DNA from: Lachnospiraceae bacterium
Lineage (GTDB): Bacteria; Bacillota; Clostridia; Lachnospirales; Lachnospiraceae
Direction: 5' to 3'
DNA: 64,000 bases
NCBI GenBank assembly: GCA_015258065.1
Contig: JABZIZ010000001.1
Coordinates: 198,913-262,912 of the forward strand
Shown here: piece by piece, positions 42,173-51,132 of the stretch
Layout: each line of letters begins with the position of its first letter
Numbering within the stretch: the stretch's first letter is position 1
Position numbers and translations under genes: made by a program
Notes under the pieces: generated by a model
Told to the model about the DNA's origin: nothing
Databases searched by the model: none
Seen by the model: only the letters and a program-made list of their open reading frames with translations

Positions 42173-44467
42173 TTATTCCTTCAAACTGAACTTCGCCACC
42201 AGTCCCTGCAATTTGTTGGCCTGCTCGGTCAGTTCTGCAGAAGATGCCGCCGTTTCCTCTGCCGTTGCAGAATTGTTCTGCACCACGGAGGAAATCTGAT
42301 CGACGCCGATGGTGACCTGATTCACGCCTTTGGACTCTTCTTGCGAGCTGGAGGAAATATCCTGAATCAGTGTGTTGATCTTTTCCGTATGCTCGGACAG
42401 GGTTTCGAGCGATTCTGCCGTCTCCTCCGTGATCCTTGCTCCGTTTTCCACTGCTTCCAGGGTTTCCTCTATGAGATTCGCTGTCGTCTGCGCTGCCTTT
42501 GCGGATTCCTGTGCCAGGTTGCCAACTTCGCCTGCGACAACTGCAAAGCCTTTTCCTGCTGCGCCCGCTCTTCCGGCTTCGATTGCCGCATTCAGAGACA
42601 GAATCTTGGTCTGGAAGGCGATATCGTCAATGGTCTTAATAATCTTATTGATTTCGGCGGATTTTTCTTTAATGACCGTCATCGCCTGCGACATTTCACC
42701 CATCTTGGCATCGCAAAGACGGAGCGCCTCCTCCGCATGAAGGGACAGCTCGGATGCCTCTTTCGTAGTGCCAGCGGTCGCATTGATCTGGGTGGAAATA
42801 TCGTTCATGGTCGCACTGAGTTCCTCTACGGAAGAGGCCTGCTCTGTCGCACCTTCCGACAGCCCCTGCGCGGCGGCGGAGACAAGTCCCGCATTCTGGT
42901 TGACACTTCCGGCACTTTCCTGAATCTCCGACATCGTTTTGGACAAATCTGTGGTGATTTCCGAAAGAGCGGACAAGATCGGTGCATAGGCCCCCGTATA
43001 AAACTCCGCCTTGTCGTTGGACATCCGGAAATCCCCTCCGGCGATCGCTCCGAGCTTTTCGGTCAGATCCGTAATAATGTTTTCCACGCGGTGCACCACA
43101 TCCTCGATTGCCTGCATCAGTACCGCAATTTCGTCTTCGTAATCATACTCCATCTCAATCACGAAGTCCCCGACAGCCAGCTTCTGCGAGCTGTTAGCCA
43201 CCATTGTCAGCGGCTTCAGGCTCTTGCGCAGATAAAATACCGTCGACACAATGACAATTCCAACCGTCAGCAGACCCAACAGAGTTGCCACCCACACCAG
43301 GCGGTCTGTATCGTGGTCATAATCCGTTTCCTTCATGCTCATCCGGAACCACCAGGTTCTTCCCTGTAGGTCTACCGGGGTAAAAAATTCCCTCTCTTCC
43401 GGGCCTTCCTTTCCCTTGACCTCCTGAATGAAAGCATTGCCCTCTTCCATCAGCGACTTCACTTTTTGATATCCCTGATCCGACATCACTTCTGAAAGTT
43501 TTTTGCCGCTGTCCTCCTCATTCCCATAGATGGCTTCGTTATTGTCAATGATTTCCGAAAACATGGTCGGGAATTCATCGTCACTTCTTTTGATATCGGT
43601 CAGTACCTTGGCATCCACGTCTAATAAGGTAACACCCTTGAATACTCCGTTTACCATCAGAGGACTGGCAATCGTGAAAATAGAGGGGCCTTTTCCGCCG
43701 TTGTCCTCGTACATATCCGTGATGACCGTCTTGCCCTTTTTGGCCTGCTGATAATAGGGTTTATTCTGGTAAAAATCGTAGTCGTAACGCTCTACTTTTT
43801 TTTCTTTCGCACCGTTTTGTGTCAGATAAATCGCATAATTCGGCGCATCCGATAAAAAAGCGTTCGGTTCAAAGAAAGTCCCTGCACCGATGAGGGATTT
43901 TTCATTCTTAAGACTGGCATAGAGGCTACTTAACAATGCGCTTTCTGCATCATATGCGGAAGCAGGAATCTCCTGATCCAGTACCCGGCTCCTCAGCATC
44001 AGTTCGCCGGTCGGGCTTACCGAAATCGTCTTTCCGGACGTGCCGTCCTGCATTTCCCAGAGTTTTTCCGGTGCCTCCCCTGCATGGTCCTTTGCTTCAT
44101 AAACAAGGGAAATCCCTGCATTGATGGACTTGGCGATATCACTGAGCTGTTCCACCTTTTCTGATAGCTCTGTGGTTGCGTTTACCCCTTTTTCCGTCAT
44201 GGAATCGTTGATCTGTCTGTCCATGTTCAGTTCAAAGGAGTGTACCAGAATATAGCACAGCGCCAGAATACTGATAAAGGAGACCGCTCCGAGCACGAAA
44301 GACATCCTGCCCTTCAGACTCATCTTCTTCCAGAAGCCCTTCCATCTCTCTCGAAGAGAGAGACCTTGCGCCATTTTCACTCGCTTTGCTTTTCCGACCT
44401 TCCCTTCCGTGCTCTTTCCTTCCGTGATCTTTTCTTGTACTACCTTCTCTTTCTTCTCTTTTCTCAT
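42173..44467 (-). CDS. Methyl-accepting chemotaxis protein (dCache, HAMP)
   Basis: A 764-residue chemoreceptor; the ATG at 44467 follows GAAGAGG. A basic 50-residue cytoplasmic extension rich in Lys/Glu precedes TM1 (FVLGAVSFISILALCYILV). A long extracellular dCache-like domain follows, then TM2 near 395-415, HAMP (SLKPLTMVANSSQKLAVGDF) and the signalling hairpin AFQTKILSLNAAIEAGRAG, then GKGFAVVAGEVGNLAQESA. Lys and Gly in the tip (QTKILSLNAAIEAGRAG) differ from the commoner QTNLLALNAAIEAARAG. The N-terminal extension is unusual. A sigma-D-like -10 lies upstream. Confidence 0.92.
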   Translation of the reverse strand: MRKEKKEKVVQEKITEGKSTEGKVGKAKRVKMAQGLSLRERWKGFWKKMSLKGRMSFVLGAVSFISILALCYILVHSFELNMDRQINDSMTEKGVNATTELSEKVEQLSDIAKSINAGISLVYEAKDHAGEAPEKLWEMQDGTSGKTISVSPTGELMLRSRVLDQEIPASAYDAESALLSSLYASLKNEKSLIGAGTFFEPNAFLSDAPNYAIYLTQNGAKEKKVERYDYDFYQNKPYYQQAKKGKTVITDMYEDNGGKGPSIFTIASPLMVNGVFKGVTLLDVDAKVLTDIKRSDDEFPTMFSEIIDNNEAIYGNEEDSGKKLSEVMSDQGYQKVKSLMEEGNAFIQEVKGKEGPEEREFFTPVDLQGRTWWFRMSMKETDYDHDTDRLVWVATLLGLLTVGIVIVSTVFYLRKSLKPLTMVANSSQKLAVGDFVIEMEYDYEDEIAVLMQAIEDVVHRVENIITDLTEKLGAIAGGDFRMSNDKAEFYTGAYAPILSALSEITTDLSKTMSEIQESAGSVNQNAGLVSAAAQGLSEGATEQASSVEELSATMNDISTQINATAGTTKEASELSLHAEEALRLCDAKMGEMSQAMTVIKEKSAEINKIIKTIDDIAFQTKILSLNAAIEAGRAGAAGKGFAVVAGEVGNLAQESAKAAQTTANLIEETLEAVENGARITEETAESLETLSEHTEKINTLIQDISSSSQEESKGVNQVTIGVDQISSVVQNNSATAEETAASSAELTEQANKLQGLVAKFSLKE

Positions 44468-44513
44468 GTCATACCTCTTCATCCGTGAATTTGTATAGAC
44501 AAGCTTTCCTCTA

Positions 44514-44540
44514 TTATCGGTAAATTAGAGAAAAAAGATA
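44514..44540 (-). promoter_or_regulatory. Sigma-D-type promoter of the second chemoreceptor gene
   Basis: On the minus strand ACCGATAA (44521-44514) matches the sigma-D -10 GCCGATAA at 7 of 8. Exactly 15 bases upstream is TATC (44540-44537), a poor match to TAAA. Start would be near 44507, 40 bases before the ATG. Confidence 0.6.
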
Positions 44541-44571
44541 AGTTGGATCTGCAATTCCTCTTTCTTCTGCC

Positions 44572-45195
44572 TTATTTCTGTGGATCGAATTCGATCTGGT
44601 ATCCCTCCGCTACGCCCTGCAACAGCCCCTTAACCAGAGACCTTGCATAACGATCGGCATTATCCAGAATTCCGCTCGCCCGCGCCGCTTTACGGGCGTC
44701 ACTCTCTGCCAGCTTCTGCGCTTTGTTGGCATCCTCCTTGTTGTTGAAATTAAAGATTGCGATGGACTCTCCGTGATAGGAGATGGTTCCCGGATCTACG
44801 GTCGCCGAAAGGATCTCCGCCTGCGGCAAATGTACGTGGATGATCCGCTTTTCATGATCGATCCGGAAAGAGATCCTGGAAGCATCGATTCCCGCCGTCA
44901 CCTGACTCTTATAGGTCATCACAAAGTTCCCCTGACTCAGAATCGGGATCCCCTCATCCTCATAGGTACTAAAACCTTCCATCGTCAGTTTCTGCGTCAC
45001 CAGCTCGCTGGCATTGGCAAGTTGTCCGGAAACGACCTCCGTGCTGAGTTTTGCCGTCTTGCGATAGCCCGGAATCCGATCTAAAATTTTTTGCGGCAAA
45101 CGACTCCCCGCCACTTGCAGGCAAAAAAAGAGAATCCCGCAAATCCCCAGTACAACCAATATTTTCGTCAAAAACCTAACCACCATCTTCTTCAT
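44572..45195 (-). CDS. DUF4230 domain membrane-anchored protein
   Basis: A 207-residue protein from the ATG at 45195; the frame upstream to 45456 has no ribosome site. One N-terminal hydrophobic helix (about 10-28) anchors an extracytoplasmic domain containing ELVTQKLTMEGFSTY and a C-terminal KLAESDARKAARASGIL, the pattern of DUF4230 proteins. Function unknown. It stands between two chemoreceptor genes on the same strand, each with its own promoter. Confidence 0.75.
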   Translation of the reverse strand: MKKMVVRFLTKILVVLGICGILFFCLQVAGSRLPQKILDRIPGYRKTAKLSTEVVSGQLANASELVTQKLTMEGFSTYEDEGIPILSQGNFVMTYKSQVTAGIDASRISFRIDHEKRIIHVHLPQAEILSATVDPGTISYHGESIAIFNFNNKEDANKAQKLAESDARKAARASGILDNADRYARSLVKGLLQGVAEGYQIEFDPQK

Positions 45196-45546
45196 CCCGT
45201 TCCACTTTCTCCTCTCATCTGTTTGGTTCCTGTTCCCATGCCCTGTCTTTCGCGTACAGGGTAGTAGACAAGACTGCGCCTGTTCAAAGCCGGGTAGGAA
45301 GTGTAAAATCACAGTCCCCCTCGCTATTCCGTATGGGTAATATACTATAAGTGGGCAGTGCTGTATATAGTGCTTGCGGCTTTCTGTTTTTAGATGCCAA
45401 ATCGGATGATGCAAGAATCCAACGTACCTCAATGTCAAATTTCCGCAAACACGCAAAGACCCACGGAGCGTAAGCCGTACCGTAGGTCCTTTTCTTCTGA
45501 GCTGTTAGACTTCTTCCGAAGAGATGAAACTTCCATCCCGGATCGA
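45196..45546. other. Intergenic region with a hairpin terminator
   Basis: No gene is supported in these 350 bases. A 9-bp hairpin with one wobble pair (45458-45466 with 45480-45488) is followed by CTTTTCTTC on the plus strand and TTTGCGTGTTT on the minus strand, so it can terminate the chemoreceptor gene that ends at 45547. TATACT at about 45351-45356 could be part of a promoter. Confidence 0.55.
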
Positions 45547-47643
45547 TTACCCTTCTTCCTCCTGCTCCTCTTCGCCTTCTGTCATCTGTCTTAGATGGAA
45601 GCGACTGATCTGATCACGCAGATTCCTCGCCTGGTCATTGAGTTCCGCGCTGGAAGTGGCGCTCTCTTCTGCAGTGGCGTTATTGGTCTGGATGACGTTG
45701 GAAATCTGGTCGATTCCCAGGGTGACCTGCGACACGGCATTGGCCTGCTCATCGGAAGCGGCAGCAATCTCGCTAATCAAAAGACTCAACTGCTTCTGTC
45801 CGTTTACCACTTCATGCAGGGAATTGGCCGTATCGTCAGCGAGCTGACTCCCCTGCTCGACCGCTTTTACGGTATCGTCAATCAGCACCGTTGTATCTTT
45901 CGCCGCTTCCGCCGTTTTTTGTGCCAGGTCTCGCACCTCATCCGCCACGACGGCAAATCCTTTTCCGGCTTCTCCTGCTCTTGCCGCTTCTATGGCTGCA
46001 TTCAGCGCAAGCAGGTTGGTCTGGAAGGCAATTTCGTCGATCGTCTTGATGATGGCGCTGATTTCTGCAGACTTCTCATTGATTCTGCTCATCGAGGCCT
46101 TCATTTCCTGCATCTGCCCGTCACTCTTGATCATTTCTTCCTGTCCGGTGGCGGCAGCTTCATTCGCCTTGGCGGCATTTTCCGCATTTTTTCGGATTCT
46201 GTCGGAGATATCGTTAATGGTAGCAGAAAGCTCTTCGATGCTGCTGGCCTGTTCCATCGAACCTCTGGTCAGATTCTGTGCTCCTTCAGCGACTTTTTCT
46301 GCTGATCCGGAGACTTGATCAGAGGAAATTCGGATATTTCCAATCAGACCGGTCAGCTTTTTTGTTAGATCTAAAAGCGCCACTTTAATCTTTGCAAACT
46401 CTCCGTTGTATTCTTTTTTTAGCTGGATATCCAGATTTCCCTCCTGCATTTCATTGAGGCTGTCTGTGATTTCCTGAATATAATGCTGGTACTCCTTTAA
46501 CCGGCTCACCAATTGTCGAAGCCCTTTTGCCAAATCCCCGATCTCATTGGTGCTCCTGACCGTAATCTCTTCATCCAGAGAACCTTCCGCCAGTTTTTTT
46601 ACCGACTGTGTCAGAGAAAGAATCGGTCGTGCCTGTCTGTTCCCCAGCACCATGGAAAGCCCCAGCATCCCGAGAAGATAGACGGCAATAAAGATAAACA
46701 GAGTGTATTTCAGCACTTCGATGCTACCGTAAATCGCTTTATGATTGGGGGCAATGGCGATGATCCAGCCATTCTCCAAAACATGATAGCCTAGCAGAAC
46801 AGCTTTTCTGGAGCTTCCGCCATTGACATATCCATCCTTTTTACTCAGGAGTTCCGGCAATACTTTCTGATATTTTCCATCTAAGATTTCGCCGAAATTC
46901 TCTCCTCCCGTATAATCCGGATGAAAAAGAATCTTGCCCTTCGCATTTAACAGGAAGCATTCTTTCTCGTTAAATTTTTGATGCGCATCCAGGAGGCGGT
47001 TTAAGTAGGCAAAATCAAAGTCCACCCCGACGACTCCAAAATCCTTCCCGCTGCTTAAGTAGATGGGAGTCACATAGGATATAATGGTTTTGTTGATATT
47101 GGCATTAAAATACGGCTCCATCCAGGTGGATTTTTTATTCTTCAGCGGCGTATAAAACCAGCCGACATGCTCCATGTCGCTCGGATCATATTTGGAGAGA
47201 TCGGTGGGGGTAACCGGCTCCGGCTTTCCGTCATTATCCGCGTCGGTGAAAAAAGTCCCTGACGTTCCGTAAGTCAGAAAGGGATCGTAACGGATATAGG
47301 AGGCGACCAGCCCCGGGATATCCTTCGTCGAGTCAATGACGACCTCGTTCATTTTTTTCTCATAGTCCTTGAAGTACTCCTCGTCTTTGGCTACGATTTT
47401 ATTCTCGTCCGCCATAAGACGGCTGGTGGAAGCCAGTAGATTCACCTTCGCCTCGATTAGATTCAAAATACCGTCTACCGACTCGGCAGTCTGTTCCGCC
47501 GCCGAACGCATATTGGTATTTCCGTCCGTGATACTGATATTGTTCATGTACACGGTTAACGTCCCACCCAGCAAGGCAAAAGCAATCACGGTGGGGAGCA
47601 ACATACATATGATCAGATTGGTTCGAATGGATTTCGGTTTCAT
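45547..47643 (-). CDS. Methyl-accepting chemotaxis protein (dCache, HAMP)
   Basis: A 698-residue chemoreceptor with AAGGAGCGGAAG before its ATG. It has TM1 at 9-30 and a dCache-like sensor containing YDPSDMEHVGWFYTPL and FGVVGVDFDFAYL. TM2 lies near 310-330, followed by HAMP (RPILSLTQSVKKLAEGSLDEEI) and the canonical tip AFQTNLLALNAAIEAARAG, then GKGFAVVADEVRDLAQKTA. The C-terminus ends in an acidic tail (EGEEEQEEEG) in place of a CheR-docking pentapeptide. Ligand unknown. Confidence 0.94.
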   Translation of the reverse strand: MKPKSIRTNLIICMLLPTVIAFALLGGTLTVYMNNISITDGNTNMRSAAEQTAESVDGILNLIEAKVNLLASTSRLMADENKIVAKDEEYFKDYEKKMNEVVIDSTKDIPGLVASYIRYDPFLTYGTSGTFFTDADNDGKPEPVTPTDLSKYDPSDMEHVGWFYTPLKNKKSTWMEPYFNANINKTIISYVTPIYLSSGKDFGVVGVDFDFAYLNRLLDAHQKFNEKECFLLNAKGKILFHPDYTGGENFGEILDGKYQKVLPELLSKKDGYVNGGSSRKAVLLGYHVLENGWIIAIAPNHKAIYGSIEVLKYTLFIFIAVYLLGMLGLSMVLGNRQARPILSLTQSVKKLAEGSLDEEITVRSTNEIGDLAKGLRQLVSRLKEYQHYIQEITDSLNEMQEGNLDIQLKKEYNGEFAKIKVALLDLTKKLTGLIGNIRISSDQVSGSAEKVAEGAQNLTRGSMEQASSIEELSATINDISDRIRKNAENAAKANEAAATGQEEMIKSDGQMQEMKASMSRINEKSAEISAIIKTIDEIAFQTNLLALNAAIEAARAGEAGKGFAVVADEVRDLAQKTAEAAKDTTVLIDDTVKAVEQGSQLADDTANSLHEVVNGQKQLSLLISEIAAASDEQANAVSQVTLGIDQISNVIQTNNATAEESATSSAELNDQARNLRDQISRFHLRQMTEGEEEQEEEG

Positions 47644-47696
47644 CTTCCGCTCCTTCTTTCAGACGAGCTGATATAAAATAGTAGCTTTTGTTTACA

Positions 47697-47704
47697 ATAT
47701 CGGT
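47697..47704 (-). promoter_or_regulatory. Sigma-D-like -10 box of the third chemoreceptor gene
   Basis: ACCGATAT on the minus strand (47704-47697) matches the sigma-D -10 at 6 of 8. No clear TAAA lies 15 bases upstream, although the area is very AT-rich, so this call leans on the parallel with the other two receptor genes. Confidence 0.45.
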
Positions 47705-47811
47705 AAAATAATTTTTATTATGATGATATTATATGATTGTTTATCAAAAGCTAAGATTTTACTTATAGATGGAAATCCACTTTTTCTTTGCTTTAAAACA
47801 AAAGTCTCCTC

Positions 47812-48915
47812 CTATTTTCTGATGCGCCTTAGCAACTCCCTCGCATTTTGCTTTGTAAAGTCGGAAAGTTCATAGGAACGGATACGCTCCTTCCCCATAT
47901 TGGGAATAACGAACCCATTTTTCACAAGCATTGCCAGTCGATTGATCACAGTTCTATTTGTAACCTTAAGCTCTTTGCTTACTTCGATCGGTGTAAACTC
48001 TCTTTTATATTTTTTGATTAGTAAGAAAAGTAATTCTTTCTCTTTGCCCTTGAGATACGAAAGACTTCCTTCTAGCACTTCACCATTTAATCTCATTGAT
48101 AATTCGCAAACCCTGTTTGAATACAACAAGACCATTCGGAGAAAATAATGGAGCCAAATCTCTGGGTGTGGTGGATTGTCTCTTCCTGAATAATACAGCG
48201 CCGGCAATCCCATCTGAAGAGACCTATAGTATTCATCTATATCATATGCGAAATATTCTTCTAAAGAGCCAACTCCATTAAACCTATATCCGTTGGTATC
48301 TAAAATATACCCCGACAGCAATCTTGCTGTTCGCCCATTTCCATCTTCAAATGGATGAATGGTTACAAGCTGATAATGAACGATAGCCGCAACGATGAGG
48401 GGATGATCCCCAGTTGTATTCACATATTCAATCAATTCATCCAACAAGTCCGGTATATCCCTATATTCCGGCGGAATATAATCCGGATTTCCCGTTTGAG
48501 AATCGTATACAGCAAATAAGACACCCGGAGGCATTGGTCCTCGAAGCCCTATTTTTTCCTTGGATGCTCCTTTTTCCACGTACCTCTGCACATCTAATAT
48601 CAGTTTCTTGGAAAATCGCTCTGTTTTCGCCATCTTCTCTTCCAGATAATTCAGTGCTAGAAAATAATTTCGCACCTCCTGTTCCGGTTTGAGATAATGT
48701 TTTCGTTCATCACTATCAATAACCTCATCCACTTGCTTCTCTGACAAGGGATTTCCCTCAATTTTCGTAGAAGCATAGGAGCTTTTCTTTTTCGAGTTTT
48801 TACGCCACTTGTTAGCGACCGTAGCCGGCAGCAATACTTCTGATACTTTATACTTATTTTTATCAATCTCCGTAATATATCTTAAGATCTCATTTGACAA
48901 AGTGGCTTTTATCAT
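47812..48915 (-). CDS. Fic-domain AMPylase with N-terminal inhibitory motif and C-terminal winged helix
   Basis: A 367-residue Fic protein behind AGGAGGG. The inhibitory motif is S49-xxx-E53-G54 (STKIEG), characteristic of class II Fic proteins with the autoinhibitory helix before the Fic core. The active site HPFEDGNGRTARL lies near 186, with the flap (YIPPEYRDIP) ahead of it. The C-terminus has a winged-helix-like segment (TPIEVSKELKVTNRTVINRLA). It would transfer AMP, or another nucleotide group, to a target protein hydroxyl when de-inhibited. It is a single gene; the kinase-like triad upstream is separated by 139 bases. Confidence 0.93.
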   Translation of the reverse strand: MIKATLSNEILRYITEIDKNKYKVSEVLLPATVANKWRKNSKKKSSYASTKIEGNPLSEKQVDEVIDSDERKHYLKPEQEVRNYFLALNYLEEKMAKTERFSKKLILDVQRYVEKGASKEKIGLRGPMPPGVLFAVYDSQTGNPDYIPPEYRDIPDLLDELIEYVNTTGDHPLIVAAIVHYQLVTIHPFEDGNGRTARLLSGYILDTNGYRFNGVGSLEEYFAYDIDEYYRSLQMGLPALYYSGRDNPPHPEIWLHYFLRMVLLYSNRVCELSMRLNGEVLEGSLSYLKGKEKELLFLLIKKYKREFTPIEVSKELKVTNRTVINRLAMLVKNGFVIPNMGKERIRSYELSDFTKQNARELLRRIRK

Positions 48916-49054
48916 AAAAATTGCCCTCCTGATACATATAGTATATCATGAGAGCGCAGACCCTTTTTCACTATATTTACACTATTTTTTCACTATTTTG
49001 TAAAAATGAGTAGCGAGCGGTCACCGCCTATCAGTGCAATCACTCTGTTCCTTG

Positions 49055-50236
49055 TCACACTGAATCGGACGGAGCTTTTACACCGACCCCTCTTCTCTCT
49101 CCTTCCCTTTCCACCCGCTCAAACGAAACATCTCCTTCTTCAAAATACAGTCGATTTCCCGTTTCGTTTAAGTGCGTAATCAGAATCGAGAGCTTGGTAT
49201 CGCGGGCGCTTGAGAACATTTGCACCGAGTCTTTATCCCGCTCCACCGGCGCAAAGAAGGCATCCATGCTCTCATGCCGCGCATAACGGAGTGTTCCCTG
49301 CCATTCGTTCGGCTGGTTGGTGAGATCCGCTCCCACTCCCGGGAGCTCGGCGCGCGCTGTCTCACAGGGCAGCGGTCCCGCTCCGTGGCGCGTCACATAG
49401 CTCCGCGTCACATAAATAGCCTCATCCAGGGTGAGTCCCCGTTTCTCAAGAAAGAGCGCCGGATTGTGCAGCCCCGTCTTTGAGGAGGTCAAATGCGGTG
49501 CGTAGGCTTCATAGTCCTCATCTAAGAGGAGTCCCTGCCCACCCTCAAAAAGGAGATGATCGAATCGCGCAAGCCAGGCCCGATTCGCATCCACCAAAGT
49601 CAGGAGACCTATGTTTGCCTTCACTTCCGAGGCATAATTTTGAATCACGTCATCGTTTTCCAATAGTTCAAAATACGGGTTCCTGCGGTCTATCCCAAGC
49701 GTCTTCGCCCGCTCTTTCGTATAGGCTTGTCGCATCCAGCGCAGTTGCCGCTGCAGCTCTGTTTCGCTCCTTAAGGCGACTTCCTCCACACTGAGGACAT
49801 ATCCCGCACGGTTTCGCTGAACGCATTCATCGATGCCCATGCCGCAGGAACCGTGCCGCGCATCGCCACGGGCAGCTTCCGCACCCATGTTAAGGAGCAC
49901 ATCGTCTATGGTGGTGACGCGCGCTGTTTTCTCGGAATAGAGCAATGGCACAAAGCCGAAAAGCTGCGAAAAGTCTGCGACTTCCTTCCCGAGTTGATAG
50001 AGATCCGGCATAAAAGCCTCTGCAAACAGAGTCGGCGTCCCGTACTCTGCTCCGGCGCCGATCTGGTGATGTACAAAACGCCAGGCGGCCGCCGCATCTT
50101 CCACGGTGTGTCCGGCCTGCGCCCCGCCGTTGTGTTTGATGATCAGCGGTTTCCTCCCAACGCGAGAGAGGCTTGCAACCGCAAGCCCCTTCCCCTCATC
50201 TCCGAAATTTTTCCCGATGACTGCAATATTTCTCAT
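49055..50236 (-). CDS. Divergent adenylosuccinate synthetase-like protein
   Basis: A 393-residue PurA-fold protein, shorter than standard PurA (about 430). The GTP-binding GDEGKG is at 12-17, and HNGGAQAGHTV at 35-45 keeps the catalytic His43. FEGGQGLLLDED and TRSYVTRHGAGPLP are present, the latter like the short archaeal/phage-type PurA group. The loop normally reading STGRGIGP is GSCGMGIDE, so substrate recognition may differ. PurA joins IMP and aspartate with GTP; here the partners are unknown. The ATG overlaps the vWA gene stop (ATGA), making it the third gene of a tight operon. A housekeeping PurA would normally not sit in such an operon. Confidence 0.85.
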   Translation of the reverse strand: MRNIAVIGKNFGDEGKGLAVASLSRVGRKPLIIKHNGGAQAGHTVEDAAAAWRFVHHQIGAGAEYGTPTLFAEAFMPDLYQLGKEVADFSQLFGFVPLLYSEKTARVTTIDDVLLNMGAEAARGDARHGSCGMGIDECVQRNRAGYVLSVEEVALRSETELQRQLRWMRQAYTKERAKTLGIDRRNPYFELLENDDVIQNYASEVKANIGLLTLVDANRAWLARFDHLLFEGGQGLLLDEDYEAYAPHLTSSKTGLHNPALFLEKRGLTLDEAIYVTRSYVTRHGAGPLPCETARAELPGVGADLTNQPNEWQGTLRYARHESMDAFFAPVERDKDSVQMFSSARDTKLSILITHLNETGNRLYFEEGDVSFERVEREGERRGVGVKAPSDSV

Positions 50237-51117
50237 AACTGAATGTCAGCGTCCGCCTGCAGTGAGAGCTGCGCAAGCGCAGCACCGATCACCGGCCTCT
50301 TCAGCTCATCCCAGTGCACCAGAACCCTCTCTTGCGTCTCCCCCTTCTGCAACTGAATCGTGCTGATAATGATTTCCGGCAGGCAGGAGATGCTCTCGCC
50401 ATCCAGCACCATGCAGTGCCCCGTCAGGAGTTCTACATTCGCCTGATTTCTGCCCCCGATCATGATATGGAACACATGGAAGGAAGCCTCTACTTCTTTT
50501 AGCAGACTCTCTCTCGTCACTTCACCCGGAATCTCATCCCCAATGACGCGTTCTATCGTAGCTCCTAAAGATCCACTTCGAATTTCCGCCTCGTCTCCGA
50601 TGGTAAAGAGAAAGCCCTTTTGATTTCTCTTCCGAATCGCATCAATATTGGTGTGTCTCGCGAGAAACTCCCAGAGACAGGTCGGCACCACTTCTCCGCT
50701 TCCACGGTTTTCAAAATAGATCTCCAGCAACTGCTCCGCGATTCGAATATCCGATTCAAACTGCGTGACCTGCAGCGGAGACTTGTCCTGAAAATCTCCG
50801 TAGGCTGCGCACATGAGCGCCGGGTCTTCGACCGCGCCGGTGGAGTAGAGCTTGGTAATCAGCTCATTCAACGCACCGGTCGCGAGTTCCACCGCGAGAT
50901 AGCCCATCGAAGCCGTCACATCCAAACCGACCACAATCGGTGTGGTATTCGGATGCTCCTCCGAATCAAAGCACTCTCTCGTGCCGATAAACTTCGGATC
51001 CATCTTCGGATTGCATTCCGTTCTCTTGAAGACTTCTCCCACACTCTGCCCGTTGGAAAGCTTTCTGCTGTTCTTCAGTTTCTGCCAATCTGCCGCCGAA
51101 TAACTTCCGTGACCCAT
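50233..51117 (-). CDS. vWA-fold protein with MIDAS motif
   Basis: A 294-residue protein starting behind AGGAGG, 15 bases after the kinase-like gene. The MIDAS begins DVTAS at residues 66-70 in VVGLDVTASMGYLAVELATGA, and strands with AYGDFQD and FLFTIGDEAE supply the other metal-loop positions. No membrane helix, so it is cytoplasmic. vWA proteins act as metal-dependent protein-interaction scaffolds, as in TerY-kinase and chelatase-like complexes. Translational coupling to the PurA-like gene suggests that they form a complex. Confidence 0.85.
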   Translation of the reverse strand: MGHGSYSAADWQKLKNSRKLSNGQSVGEVFKRTECNPKMDPKFIGTRECFDSEEHPNTTPIVVGLDVTASMGYLAVELATGALNELITKLYSTGAVEDPALMCAAYGDFQDKSPLQVTQFESDIRIAEQLLEIYFENRGSGEVVPTCLWEFLARHTNIDAIRKRNQKGFLFTIGDEAEIRSGSLGATIERVIGDEIPGEVTRESLLKEVEASFHVFHIMIGGRNQANVELLTGHCMVLDGESISCLPEIIISTIQLQKGETQERVLVHWDELKRPVIGAALAQLSLQADADIQL

Positions 51118-51132
51118 TGTTTTCCTCCTGCC

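Noticed and set aside
41906..43369. Long plus-strand frame of 487 codons
   Set aside because: It is antisense to the coiled-coil signalling part of the chemoreceptor gene at 42173-44467. Its Cys/Arg/Phe-rich composition is typical of a shadow frame, and there is no ribosome site.
49055..50236. 2-aminoadenine (Z-genome) modification locus
   Set aside because: The PurA-like protein resembles the short group that includes PurZ, but no phage genes, dATP hydrolase or MazZ-like gene are present, so a Z-genome system is not supported.
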